NCBI RefSeq assembly: GCF_001907235.1
Contig: NZ_MQVS01000008.1
Coordinates: forward strand, 84,625-148,624
Length of the DNA stretch: 64,000 nucleotides
Reading direction: 5' to 3'
Source: Buchananella hordeovulneris
GTDB lineage: Bacteria; Actinomycetota; Actinomycetes; Actinomycetales; Actinomycetaceae
Position 1 is the stretch's first letter. Each line of letters starts with the position of its first letter. Below the pieces are notes generated by a model, which worked only from the letters and a program-made list of their open reading frames with translations, ran no database searches and was not told where the DNA came from. This document shows, piece by piece, positions 1 to 8,857 of this stretch. The position numbers were made by a program, and so were the translations under genes.

Positions 1-84
1 AAGCCTCATTTGCGGCCGTCCCCGCGCGGTGGCGGCCCGTTACTTCCTAAATGCGTCGGTTAGAGCCGCTACCGCTACCCGCTA

Positions 85-110
85 CCGCCTGCCCCAACTG
101 GGGCAGGCGG
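85..110 (-). terminator. Perfect GC-rich hairpin downstream of the effector operon
   Basis: An 11-bp perfect stem (85-95 with 100-110, arm CCGCCTGCCCC) closes a 4-nt AACT loop. It lies about 90 nt past the last gene of the minus-strand CRISPR effector operon. No U-run follows on either strand, so it could be a processing or stabilising structure rather than a true intrinsic terminator. Confidence 0.4.
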
Positions 111-163
111 TTCGCGAAAGGGGGACACGCACGGACTGCCTAGCGAAGCACACTAGAGAAAGC

Positions 164-200
164 TGAGCCCTCGGGGCAGAATGGCTGCCCGGCGGGCTCA
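164..200 (-). terminator. Hairpin overlapping the last stop codon of the effector operon
   Basis: Arms 164-170 and 194-200 (TGAGCCC/GGGCTCA) and inner arms 174-179 and 185-190 (GGGCAG/CTGCCC) form a stem with a small internal loop. The stop codon of the final RAMP gene (200-198) lies in the outer arm. On the minus strand only a short pyrimidine-rich stretch follows, so terminator function is plausible but not proven. Confidence 0.4.
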
Positions 201-2360
201 GAAAAGGTCTGCTGGAGATTTCCCGCAGCCAGGCTTGGGCTCGCCAGTACGAGAGTCTGTCTGGTTGTTTGCCTTGTTTTCGTCCAGCGACATGTATCGG
301 ACGGGCAGATTGTCGCTATATCCGAACGCTGCCCGTTGGAGGGCGCGCACCCAGGGGGTGGTGCGGAGGTATTCCTCGTGGGGAAGAGGGAAGTGGTGCG
401 GATCGACGACTTTGGAGACGGTGCCGAGGCAGCCGGTCAGCTTCAGGTAGTTTTCCACCAGCGTCTGATGATCCACCAGCTGCAAACCGTCGGACGCCAA
501 CCGCACTTCGACAGCACCCAGTCCGAGCGGCTTACCGAGGCCCAAACGGAGGAAGCCGGACTTTCGACGATTGGCACCGGGTGGTACTAGGTTTCGAGGC
601 TCCAACAGCCACAGCAACGCGGCCAACTCGGGCGCCGTAATGTCGGTGAATTGCACTCGACAGGTCATGCGGGTTCCCGGTTTGAGCCAGTCGCACACCG
701 CGAGTCTCACCTTCGGGTTGTCTTGTTTGGTGCCCAGTTCCTCAGTGACGTTTACGGCGCGCGCAGGAAGGCCTGCCCCGTTGAGGATTGTGCGGTGTAC
801 CGGGTAGGCGGCAGCCCCCAACAGTTGCCCCTTTTGGAAGTACTCGTGGCGGGCCAGCGGCCCTCCCTTCTTCCGTGGGGTTGCACCTTGGGCGTCGGTC
901 AGGAATCTGCGGGCTGAGGTGGTCTTCGGCGCCATGAGTGGCACAAGCCGTTGCGGTTTCGGTGGCTTGCAGATTGCCTTCTCCTCACCTGGCGGTGGGC
1001 TGATACGAACAGGACCGAATTTCAAGCGTCCCTGCGCCGCGACGTCGCCGCCAACAGCGCCGGTGGCCTCGGGCTCAACCCCAGGGATTACGAAGCCGAA
1101 GAGCCGATCAGCGGCGGATGCCTGAGCACGAGACGGGAGGGGTTGAACCAGCTGGCTCTCGGCAAGCTGGGCGGGCGAGAGGCGGTAGGGGCGCCTCCCC
1201 ACCATCGTCGGCAGCACGTCCATGACCTGAGTGGAGGGCGGAAACACGCCGCTTTTCGGGTAAAATTGGGCGTCCCTCAACTGGACAAAGACCAGGTCAT
1301 CGTGGGATAGAGACGATGTCCGCACCGCGCCTGGTGGGGTCGACCGTTTCTGGAGACGCTGCAGACGCAACGCTGCCCGGTTGAGGCGATTCCGTCTCCC
1401 TCCAGGGGCGGCGTGACAATCCAGATACGACTGGAGCACCTGTTGGTAGCGCTCCAGATGCTCAGCGGTGAGTGGCAGCCGCGATGGCTCCACATCATCA
1501 CTAAAGAAGAAACGCTCGTAGACCTTGGTGGAGAACAGATGACGGGCGTGTCGGTCAGCTGGTGCAGTGCGGCAGGTGAAACCAACTGTGGTTAGGTAGT
1601 CCGAAAAATCCTTGTCTTTGGCCTGGAAGAACTCCTCGTAGTCCTGCAGGTCTTTGTTCCACACGTGTGTCACTAACGGCGTGGAGCCGAGTCCGATCTT
1701 CACCTTTACGCGGCTGCCGTGAGGTGTAGCGCGCCGAAACTCCTCCAGTCGCTCGCGGGCTGCTGCGGACCCAGGGGGCAAGTCTTGGCCAGCGCGGTCA
1801 ATGATTTTTCCCGCGCCTTTTTCGGCATCGTCCGCCACCAGTGCCGCCCTAAAGTTGCGGCTGCGGCCACGTAGTATCTCCACCACCCACTGGTCCCCGA
1901 TCTGCAATACCCGCCCGGGAAACAGGGTAGTTGCCTGGGCCGTCGCGGCCCGGTAAGTCAGGGGCTCACTGTGACCGCGCACGGTGCGTTCCTGCCGCTG
2001 GCGGCGCGAGGTATCGCCGAAGACGCGAAAGCGGGAAGTGGTGAGCAGTTCGTAGGCGCGCGAGAGCATCCCCTTGATCATGGTGGGCGGCATGATGGGG
2101 TTGCTTGCCGCGTCGCGCGGCACCTTCACCTCCGGGCTACTGCCGTCCGACTGGCAGGTTTGCTCGCCGTACACCAGGGGCGTGCGTACGATCATCTCCA
2201 GGTCGAGCGTGCCCGTCAGGCGCTCGGCGTGCAGCCGGTCCTGGCCGGTCGGCGCGTGCTCCCCGAACAGGGCAGGCGACAGCTCGCCCCTGCCCGCTGC
2301 AGCCATGGCCTCGCGCCGCAGCACCGGGATGCGGTTCACCGCCGAATGGAAATCGTTCAC
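198..2360 (-). CDS. TIGR03986-type CRISPR RAMP protein, copy B
   Basis: A 720-aa protein of the repeat-associated mysterious protein (RAMP) superfamily, expected to be a backbone subunit of the type III effector complex that binds crRNA. It begins with a RAMP-like strand (TGTLDLEM..TPLVYGE, about residues 48-66) and a PPTMIKGMLSRAYE segment (about 92-105) typical of the ferredoxin-fold helix. A glycine-rich loop, LGLGKPLGLGAVEV, lies near residues 606-619. The N-terminus NDFHSAVNRIPVLR matches the next gene (TAFHSAVNRIPVLR), so the two are tandem paralogues. The start is GTG at 2360 with GAGGAG upstream, 42 nt after the paralogue stops. It is the last gene of the operon. The TIGR03986 assignment is from memory of family motifs; the RAMP class is firmer. 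Confidence 0.75.
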   Translation of the reverse strand: MNDFHSAVNRIPVLRREAMAAAGRGELSPALFGEHAPTGQDRLHAERLTGTLDLEMIVRTPLVYGEQTCQSDGSSPEVKVPRDAASNPIMPPTMIKGMLSRAYELLTTSRFRVFGDTSRRQRQERTVRGHSEPLTYRAATAQATTLFPGRVLQIGDQWVVEILRGRSRNFRAALVADDAEKGAGKIIDRAGQDLPPGSAAARERLEEFRRATPHGSRVKVKIGLGSTPLVTHVWNKDLQDYEEFFQAKDKDFSDYLTTVGFTCRTAPADRHARHLFSTKVYERFFFSDDVEPSRLPLTAEHLERYQQVLQSYLDCHAAPGGRRNRLNRAALRLQRLQKRSTPPGAVRTSSLSHDDLVFVQLRDAQFYPKSGVFPPSTQVMDVLPTMVGRRPYRLSPAQLAESQLVQPLPSRAQASAADRLFGFVIPGVEPEATGAVGGDVAAQGRLKFGPVRISPPPGEEKAICKPPKPQRLVPLMAPKTTSARRFLTDAQGATPRKKGGPLARHEYFQKGQLLGAAAYPVHRTILNGAGLPARAVNVTEELGTKQDNPKVRLAVCDWLKPGTRMTCRVQFTDITAPELAALLWLLEPRNLVPPGANRRKSGFLRLGLGKPLGLGAVEVRLASDGLQLVDHQTLVENYLKLTGCLGTVSKVVDPHHFPLPHEEYLRTTPWVRALQRAAFGYSDNLPVRYMSLDENKANNQTDSRTGEPKPGCGKSPADLF

Positions 2361-2402
2361 GTTGCTTCTCCTCGCCCCGACTGTTGGCTGCTCAGCGCTG
2401 AA

Positions 2403-4754
2403 CTAGCGTCCCGCAGGTGGCCGCCGTTGCCGGAATAGCTCGGCGGGGGTGGGCGGACGCCGGACGGTTGCGGCAGGCGCTGCCGGACCGTCTGGGTTGC
2501 CCGCGGGCGGAGCAGGTTGATATGTCCCGACCCCGGGGCTTTGCGGGACCTTCCGCAGGGTGCCATACGGGAAAGGTGCTGGCTGGGCGCGGCCGTGGCT
2601 GAGGGGCGGCGGCCAGCCCGCATTGTCACTCACGGTGCCGTCCGGGCTGCAGGCGTTGTTCTCCTTGTGCTCGGCGGGTGTGAGGTAGCCCAGAGCGATA
2701 GGGCTGCCGTCTTTCTCGCGGTAGCCGTAAGCGGCCTGCTTGAAGGCCCGCACCCACACCGAGTCTTGCAGCGATTCGGCGACAACGGTCGGCTTCGGGC
2801 CGGGAGAATGTGATGCCCCCAGGCAGCCAGACAGTTGCTCGTAAGCAGCAGCGAGATCGGCCCCACCCACCAGGTTTTCTGACTCTAGTTCCACGCGCAC
2901 CGCGCCCAGACCGAACGGCTTACCGAGTCCCATTTGCAGGTAGCCAACATCGTCGGGAAACCGGCGTTTGTCGCCCTTCGGGCAGAGATTGCCAGGTTGC
3001 AGCAGCCAACGCAGGACCGCTACTTCTTCGATGGTTAGGTTCTCGCAGGTAAGCGTGGCGGTGAACTCCTGCCCGGCGGGGATCCAGGTGAGGACGGTGG
3101 TCTGGGTTTCCTGGCCGCCATCCGGCAGCTCCGTGTGGCGGGTGTGGGTGGCGGCGCGGGGAAACTGGTGCTCATCTAACGCTGAGCGAAGACCAACAAC
3201 GGCTTGTCGGTGCACCGGAAAGGCGGCCCGGCCCAGGAACTGTCCAGTCTGGAACAACTGGCGGCGAGGCAGGGGATGCTCCTCGGCCGTGGTCAGGTTT
3301 TCTCCGGCTGCCGACAGCAGGAAGCGACGGCCGCTGGCGGGTTTCGGTGACATGAGCGGCGCCAGGGTCTTGGAAGTATCCCTGACCTGCATCCCGCTGG
3401 TGTCGATGCCCGACACCCACAGGCGACTGCGGTAGTTGTGCCCTTGAGCGGAGGTGATATTGCCCTCGTGAGTTACGTAGCCGAAGAGCCGGTCCGCGGG
3501 CGAGGCCTCGTGCGGGCTAGCCAGTGGTAGCACCTGCTGCGCCTGTGCCAGGGAGTGGGGGCTGAGGCGGTAGGCGCGTTGCCCGATCATGATCGGCACG
3601 AGTTGCTCGATCACCGGCTCCCTGCAGATGCTGCCGCGATCCAGATAACTGGCGGGCGAGAGCACCGCGAAGGCCAGATCGCCATCGGCTAGTTGTGCTG
3701 GCATGTGAGCGAGTGAAGCTTTGGTGAAGCGATTGAAGTCCGGGGGAGGTGGGGTGCGGGGCCGACGGGAGCCGTCGCTGGGATCCAGCTCATCCAAGGC
3801 GTTGCGCAGGTAGCTTTCCCGCACCAGCTTGTAAGCGGTCAGTGCCTCCGGTGCCAGTGGCACAACGAGCGGGGCGGGGGAGCAGAAGAATATCTTCTCG
3901 TCGTGCTTGCCCTGGTGGATGCCGTCTGTGCCATCGGGCGTGTCTCCCGTGTGGTCGTCGTGATCGGCAGTGCGATAAACGTAGCCAGAGAACTGTTTTC
4001 TTTGTGGTGGGGTCGGTGAACCGTTAGTCGGGGAAGCAATTTGCACGAACTTGTTGCCGTCGTGGATGGACGTGACCAGCCAGTAGAAATATGGATTTTT
4101 TGGATGTCTTACTTTGATTGCCTCGAACCTCACCGCTTGCCCGTGGGGGGTCAGGGCTCGGATGGTGGCAAGAGGTTTGAGTAGATTGACGTGGTGGTTG
4201 GCGCGGTCCGGCAGGGCGGCGGCTCGCATGTGGGTCTGGAGCTTGCCCTTTCCTGAGGGCTGGGTGTTGGGGCCCCACAGGATTTCGGCGTGCGGGCGTC
4301 CATCTTTGCTGACAACCCGGACGGGCACCAGTTGCAACGCTTCGATCGGTTCGCAGCGGTAGGTAAGTGGGGTGGCGTGGGAGTTAGTAAAACCCTCGGT
4401 AGCCGACCATTTAGTCTGCCCAAAAATACGAAAGCGGGACGCCGTGACGGCTTCGTAGGCCCGGGACAGCATGCCCTTGAGCATGGTGGGTGGGACAAAC
4501 ACTTGCCCGTCGCGCATGGGGATGGAGACTGCGGGGCCCGCCGCCGTATCTATGCGTTCCCCGTATACCAGCGGGGTGGCGGTGGTGAGCTTGAGTGTCA
4601 ATGTCCCACTGTAGAGCCCCGGCTCCAAAGCCGCGTGCCCGCCGGGGACGGCGTCGTCGAGAAAGGTGAGGTCCGCAGTATCAGGGGCATGCTGGTGGCG
4701 ATGCTCGCCCCGCAGCACCGGGATGCGGTTCACTGCGGAGTGAAAGGCCGTCAT
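2403..4754 (-). CDS. TIGR03986-type CRISPR RAMP protein, copy A
   Basis: A 783-aa paralogue of the following gene, with the same N-terminus, a PPTMLKGMLSRAYE segment and a glycine-rich loop MGLGKPFGLGAVRV near residue 608. Probably a Cas7-like or Cas5-like backbone subunit of the type III complex. It differs by a Pro/Ala-rich tail covering roughly the last 70 residues. I chose the ATG at 4754 because it overlaps the upstream stop as ATGA and because it aligns with the paralogue's start; in-frame ATGs at 4766 and 4775 are alternatives. No obvious nuclease motif is visible. Confidence 0.75.
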   Translation of the reverse strand: MTAFHSAVNRIPVLRGEHRHQHAPDTADLTFLDDAVPGGHAALEPGLYSGTLTLKLTTATPLVYGERIDTAAGPAVSIPMRDGQVFVPPTMLKGMLSRAYEAVTASRFRIFGQTKWSATEGFTNSHATPLTYRCEPIEALQLVPVRVVSKDGRPHAEILWGPNTQPSGKGKLQTHMRAAALPDRANHHVNLLKPLATIRALTPHGQAVRFEAIKVRHPKNPYFYWLVTSIHDGNKFVQIASPTNGSPTPPQRKQFSGYVYRTADHDDHTGDTPDGTDGIHQGKHDEKIFFCSPAPLVVPLAPEALTAYKLVRESYLRNALDELDPSDGSRRPRTPPPPDFNRFTKASLAHMPAQLADGDLAFAVLSPASYLDRGSICREPVIEQLVPIMIGQRAYRLSPHSLAQAQQVLPLASPHEASPADRLFGYVTHEGNITSAQGHNYRSRLWVSGIDTSGMQVRDTSKTLAPLMSPKPASGRRFLLSAAGENLTTAEEHPLPRRQLFQTGQFLGRAAFPVHRQAVVGLRSALDEHQFPRAATHTRHTELPDGGQETQTTVLTWIPAGQEFTATLTCENLTIEEVAVLRWLLQPGNLCPKGDKRRFPDDVGYLQMGLGKPFGLGAVRVELESENLVGGADLAAAYEQLSGCLGASHSPGPKPTVVAESLQDSVWVRAFKQAAYGYREKDGSPIALGYLTPAEHKENNACSPDGTVSDNAGWPPPLSHGRAQPAPFPYGTLRKVPQSPGVGTYQPAPPAGNPDGPAAPAATVRRPPTPAELFRQRRPPAGR

Positions 4755-5260
4755 TTTATGCTCCATTCCCCGCAAAAGAGTTCATCGACAAAGTTCACGT
4801 TGCCGTAGTTGTCCGTGGTGAAGACCTCGACGGTGTGCATCTGCGCGGCGTCTTTGCCGTTCTGCAGATAGTTGTTTTCCCGCAGTAGGCACGATGTGCG
4901 CTCGGCTTGGGTGGTAGTGTCGCCTGCAGGGTAGACATCTACCCGCACTGCACCCCATCCGTTGAGCCACCGCACCTCGGTGGCACAGTGCTGCGCGACA
5001 CCTGTGCGCCATAAGCGCAGCTCATATACCGTTGCCTGGTCGATGGGCTGGGTCTGGCTGCTGAGAAGAGTTGAGCCTTCCACCCGCACAACCATTCGTG
5101 CCCCAGCGGTAGTGAACGCTAACCCTTGCCAGGCTTCTGTTTCTGAGCTGCATTCTGCTATCGCATCGGTTAGAGAGCTGCCCAGTTCTTGCTTCGCTAG
5201 CTTCCCGGGGCGCAGCTCCGTTAGCGTTTCGATTTTCCTATCACATTTCTGCTCAGGCAT
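4751..5260 (-). CDS. csx19: Small CRISPR-associated protein, Csx19-like (TIGR03984-type)
   Basis: A 169-aa protein encoded between the double-RAMP gene and the two TIGR03986-type genes, translationally coupled to both (8-nt overlap upstream, ATGA overlap downstream). The ATG at 5260 has AAGGA at good spacing; longer in-frame starts lie inside the upstream gene. Aromatic and acidic motifs sit at the C-terminus (YGNVNFVDELFCGEW). Size and position match the small subunit that accompanies Csx10 in type III-D loci, where TIGR03984/Csx19 proteins usually occur. The call rests mainly on context. Confidence 0.5.
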   Translation of the reverse strand: MPEQKCDRKIETLTELRPGKLAKQELGSSLTDAIAECSSETEAWQGLAFTTAGARMVVRVEGSTLLSSQTQPIDQATVYELRLWRTGVAQHCATEVRWLNGWGAVRVDVYPAGDTTTQAERTSCLLRENNYLQNGKDAAQMHTVEVFTTDNYGNVNFVDELFCGEWSIK

Positions 5261-6995
5261 CGCCAGTCCTTCTTTCCGGCCACAGGTAGCTCGCCCAGCC
5301 CGCAACCTCTTGCACATCCGGGCGCCCGACGACCTCCAGCCCCTGCAGGCATTTAAGCAACTTCTGCGCTATCTCCAGCCTGGAGCCACCCAGCAAAGAT
5401 TCGCCGGAAGGCCAGTTTTCCAGCGTGACTGCCTTAACCTCGACTTCTCCCAGTCCGCGGGTCACGCGACTGCCGAGGGGCAGACTGCCAGTGGCCAGTT
5501 CCGCCAGCACGAGTCCCAGCAAACACAGGGCGGCTCGCCGTCGGTCGGTCCACGCTGAGTTTTCGTCCGGGAGCGTTCCGGCTGGCAGGCGGAGCGGATC
5601 AACCTCGATCACTATGTCGTTCCACTGCGGCAGCGGGTAGGTTTCCTTATAGAACGCCCCGATAGCCACCCCGCCAGTCCAGCGATCGCCCGCGTTGTGG
5701 CTAACCGTCACCCATCTTTCCCGCGATACCGGGTTGGCCAGGGTCTCCAGCACGGTCACTGCCCCCCGACGGGTGGTATCGCCGAACAGGTCGCGCACCA
5801 ACGGGGCGTCCTGCCGTAGCTGGGTGTGGACGTCGGTGGCGCTCCAATCCGGGTGCTCAAGGGACTCCCTTGCGGCCAGGATGGTGCGGGCGATGCGGCT
5901 GGCACGGGAGCGCAGCGCGCCGCGCACCGAACTACCCGGCAGCACAAGTGGGGCCGGTTTGGCTGCGTCCTGGTTGGACTCCCCGGACTGGCGGGAGGAG
6001 GTCTGCCAGGCCAGCAGTGGCTCGGTGGGGACCGCGTCCTTCTCCGTGGGCGGTGGGGTGCTATCCGCGGATGCTTTGGGCGGCGTGGCGGCCACCAGGA
6101 TACCGGTGGGGCTGTGCCAGGCGATCTTGAAGCGCAGCGGCTGCAACCCTGCAGTGTCTTGTGGCACCTGCAACTCGACTGCTTCCGGTTCGCCCCGCAG
6201 CAGCGCCTGCAGCCCGTGCAGGCTCGCGACGTCCACGCGGGTGCACTTCCAGGATCCGGGTTCGGCCAGCTCAACGCGCCCCCACCCGGCGCCCTTGCGG
6301 CCCCCGAAGGCCACCCGCTCCGTCGCTAGTGCCGCGATGATCTGGGCGAAGGTGAACTGCACTGCGACGTCGTCCAACAAGTCCGGGTCAAACTTGCCTC
6401 TCGCGTGGGCAAGGTAATCTTCAAGTGTCTGGTCTCGGCCTCGTCGCTCCCGAAAGCCCGCGGCCGCGACCTTGTGTTCGTCCTGGGCAGTGCTGGAGGC
6501 ACCCACCTCGGCGGTGATGCGCAGCGTCAGCTCCCGGTTGGTTGGCAGCACCTCGTGTTGAAAGAGGGCACCATCGGCCACCGCCCCCCAATGCCGATCC
6601 ACGGCGATCCCGGTGCGCAGCATCAGGTCGGTTTCGGTCTGTGTCTCCCCCAACAAAATGGGGTGGAACTGGAGGAGTGCTCCCCAGCCGGCGTCGCCGC
6701 CCTGTCCGTGTCCTTGCTGCGATTCCTTCCCGAAGACTCGCTCGCGCATCTTTTCTGCCTCTGGGAACAGCTGGGCACAGGCGGCTCGCAGCGCTCCCTT
6801 AATGGAGCGTCCGGTCAGCACTGCGCGTCCGGCTCCGTCCCGAGCAAATCGCCGGGGCGTACACTCGACTTCCGCCAGCTCCCCGGCACGCTTACGTTCC
6901 TTCTGGGAGCGATCCGCGACCTCGTCCACTCCGCCCGAGTGCAGGGGCGAGGTGGTGCGGAGCCTGATCTCTAGCTCGTACCGGTTGACGCTCAC
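5253..6995 (-). CDS. Double-RAMP Cas7-like protein (Cas7-2x, Csm3-like)
   Basis: A 580-aa protein with two RAMP units in tandem. Unit 1 starts TTSPLHSGG (about residues 14-22) and has a TGRSIKGALRA segment at 61-71. Unit 2 starts with IAWHSPTG after a Ser/Pro/Thr-rich linker and has PGSSVRGALRSRA near residue 350, then a LVRDLFGD..RGAV motif. This is the Csm3/Cas7 pattern (SPLH..G, PGSSLKGALR, LFG). In type III complexes such subunits form the crRNA-binding filament and cut target RNA with a thumb-loop Asp; candidate Asp residues follow unit 1's GG, but I cannot say which is catalytic. The start is GTG, overlapping the csx10 stop as GTGA. Confidence 0.75.
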   Translation of the reverse strand: MSVNRYELEIRLRTTSPLHSGGVDEVADRSQKERKRAGELAEVECTPRRFARDGAGRAVLTGRSIKGALRAACAQLFPEAEKMRERVFGKESQQGHGQGGDAGWGALLQFHPILLGETQTETDLMLRTGIAVDRHWGAVADGALFQHEVLPTNRELTLRITAEVGASSTAQDEHKVAAAGFRERRGRDQTLEDYLAHARGKFDPDLLDDVAVQFTFAQIIAALATERVAFGGRKGAGWGRVELAEPGSWKCTRVDVASLHGLQALLRGEPEAVELQVPQDTAGLQPLRFKIAWHSPTGILVAATPPKASADSTPPPTEKDAVPTEPLLAWQTSSRQSGESNQDAAKPAPLVLPGSSVRGALRSRASRIARTILAARESLEHPDWSATDVHTQLRQDAPLVRDLFGDTTRRGAVTVLETLANPVSRERWVTVSHNAGDRWTGGVAIGAFYKETYPLPQWNDIVIEVDPLRLPAGTLPDENSAWTDRRRAALCLLGLVLAELATGSLPLGSRVTRGLGEVEVKAVTLENWPSGESLLGGSRLEIAQKLLKCLQGLEVVGRPDVQEVAGWASYLWPERRTGDA

Positions 6996-8857
6996 TTGTC
7001 TGCCTCCTTCCCGGTGAAGAACTCATCAGCGGTCAGTTCCCGTAGTTCTCGTCTGCCCTGCTCGAGGAACGAGTGGTTGACGACGAAGCGGCCGAAGCCC
7101 TGCGCCCCCAACTCGCCTATCCCGAGCTCTCCCAAGCGCTGTAACTTGGGCAGGACGACATCCCGGTCTGCCTCGTCTCCTAGCTGCAGGCGCAATACCG
7201 ACCCGGCTTGGATCGCAACACGGCTAGCACGCGGCTGCTGGCCCGCCGCAGACCAGGAGTCGATCCGGCGGTAGCGCACGAAGACGGCTGAGGTGTCTGT
7301 GGAGTCGGCAAGTTTCAATTCCACACCGCGGCGCGCGAACTCGGCCAACAGGTCTTCCACCCCGCCGCACGGCCCCAGGGAGCCGGACCGCACCAACACG
7401 TCGGAAGTGAACCAGAGCGTAACTTCCGCAGCGCTACTAGCATCCGGCTGGGGTGGCGATTTGGGCAGCGCCGACACGTTGACCTTGACTTTTCCGTAAG
7501 TGCTCGTTAGGCGGCGCGAACCAAGTTGAGCGGTCCCCGTAAGCAAATCCTCCAGGGGCTGCGATAGTTCCGCTGCCAACCGCGTTGACAGGTGCAGGGT
7601 GGCACGCAGGCGCATGCCTGCAGGCAGGGAGCGGGCCAGGTAGAGGTGGCCGGTCTTCGCGGTGCGGGAGACGGCGTCGTACGAGATGTGCTGCTGCCCG
7701 AGCTGGGGTGGCGTGCCGAAGGCGCCGCGCTCAGCAGCCGGGAACAGGTAGCCGTGGCGGACCTGTTTTTGTGGGGTGTCTCCCGCCGCTGCCCGTAGCC
7801 GGTTGGTGAAGGCCACGGTGCTGCTGTCGCCGCCCCGAGCCTCCGACGTCTTAGGTCTGGTCAGCGCGAGCGGCAGCGGCAGTCCCCGCACGCCGTCAAC
7901 GACGGGCAGCGCGTCCGACACGTATAGCTCGCCATTTACGACCGCGTTTGCCACCAGGGCGTTATCGGGGCAATGCCCGCGTAGCTTGGTGTGCACCCAC
8001 GGGAGCAGGGCCGTGCCGCGGAGAAAATCCAGGGTGGGGACCTCGTTGGACATCGGCACCGCGAAGGACACCAGCGGTGAGCACAGTTCAATGTCGAGGG
8101 TAAAGGAGGCAAGGTCGTAGTCTTGCCGCGCGGTAGCGCAAAGATGTGCCTGCCACGACGCGGTCTGCGGGAGGGTGGGGGCGGCCGGGGGCTGTTGCAG
8201 CTGTGAGAGCAGTTGTTCCTCATTGCTGGGAGTGATTCGGCAGCGGCCATCGCCACCGGTGCGCTCCCCACCCAGGGTGTCGACCAGGCGACAGGCGAGC
8301 CCAACCACGAGCAGTGCCGCCTCCCGCTGCTCCTTGGTCCACCGCAACTGATTGCCGGCCTGATCCTCCTCCAGCAGCCGCGCCGTCGCGGTGAGCGTGG
8401 CGGGGGCAGCCCGCTCGATGACCCGCAGCATGTTGTTCTTTGCGGTTCCGGTGTCTGCGTCGATGGCCAGGCTGACGACGTCGTGGAACGGGGCCGCCAT
8501 CGTTTCAGAGTCGGTGGGGGCCGCGGCCTCTGCGTCCAAGGTGGACAGGTGGGCGGAGGTGAAGGTGACGAGCCGGGCATGTTGCGGGCTGCCGAACAAA
8601 CCGGTGACGAATTGGCTCCAGGAAGGCCGGGTCGCGGTCCCACTCGGTTCGCCGCCACCGGTTGCCTCGTCTAGGGCGTCGGCCACCACGAAGGCCTGCT
8701 GGCGGATAGCACCAGTCAGGGTGGAGGCGGGCACGAACGGCTGACCGTCTTCGTCCCGCTTCAGTGCGGCATTCACGCCGCCTGCCCGCCCAAGGCCGGT
8801 GCCGATCCCCCAGTCGGTGGTGAAGACAATCTCCAGGCTCAGTTCGGTGGCGGTCAC
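6992..8857 (-). CDS. csx10: Csx10, RAMP (Cas5-like) subunit of type III-D
   Basis: A 621-aa protein with Csx10 features in both halves. The N-terminal RAMP unit reads FTTDWGIGTGLG followed by PFVPASTLTGAIRQQAF and FGSPQHARLVTFTSAHL. The second unit has TLDFLRGTALLPW, YVSDALPV and LPLPLALTRPK. The C-terminus has the usual IQAGSVLRL..GELGIGELGAQGFGRFVVN pattern. Csx10 acts as the Cas5-like subunit gripping the crRNA 5' handle and is the hallmark of subtype III-D. The open frame extends to 9235, but the GTG at 8857 has a GGAGGAG site and overlaps the cas10 stop as GTGA, so I use it. Confidence 0.8.
   Translation of the reverse strand: MTATELSLEIVFTTDWGIGTGLGRAGGVNAALKRDEDGQPFVPASTLTGAIRQQAFVVADALDEATGGGEPSGTATRPSWSQFVTGLFGSPQHARLVTFTSAHLSTLDAEAAAPTDSETMAAPFHDVVSLAIDADTGTAKNNMLRVIERAAPATLTATARLLEEDQAGNQLRWTKEQREAALLVVGLACRLVDTLGGERTGGDGRCRITPSNEEQLLSQLQQPPAAPTLPQTASWQAHLCATARQDYDLASFTLDIELCSPLVSFAVPMSNEVPTLDFLRGTALLPWVHTKLRGHCPDNALVANAVVNGELYVSDALPVVDGVRGLPLPLALTRPKTSEARGGDSSTVAFTNRLRAAAGDTPQKQVRHGYLFPAAERGAFGTPPQLGQQHISYDAVSRTAKTGHLYLARSLPAGMRLRATLHLSTRLAAELSQPLEDLLTGTAQLGSRRLTSTYGKVKVNVSALPKSPPQPDASSAAEVTLWFTSDVLVRSGSLGPCGGVEDLLAEFARRGVELKLADSTDTSAVFVRYRRIDSWSAAGQQPRASRVAIQAGSVLRLQLGDEADRDVVLPKLQRLGELGIGELGAQGFGRFVVNHSFLEQGRRELRELTADEFFTGKEADK

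Noticed and set aside
85..110. Possible short CRISPR or attachment site at the left edge (CCGCTA-type short repeats with a hairpin)
   Set aside because: The CCGCTAC repeats are only 6-7 nt and irregular; a simple hairpin explains the structure.
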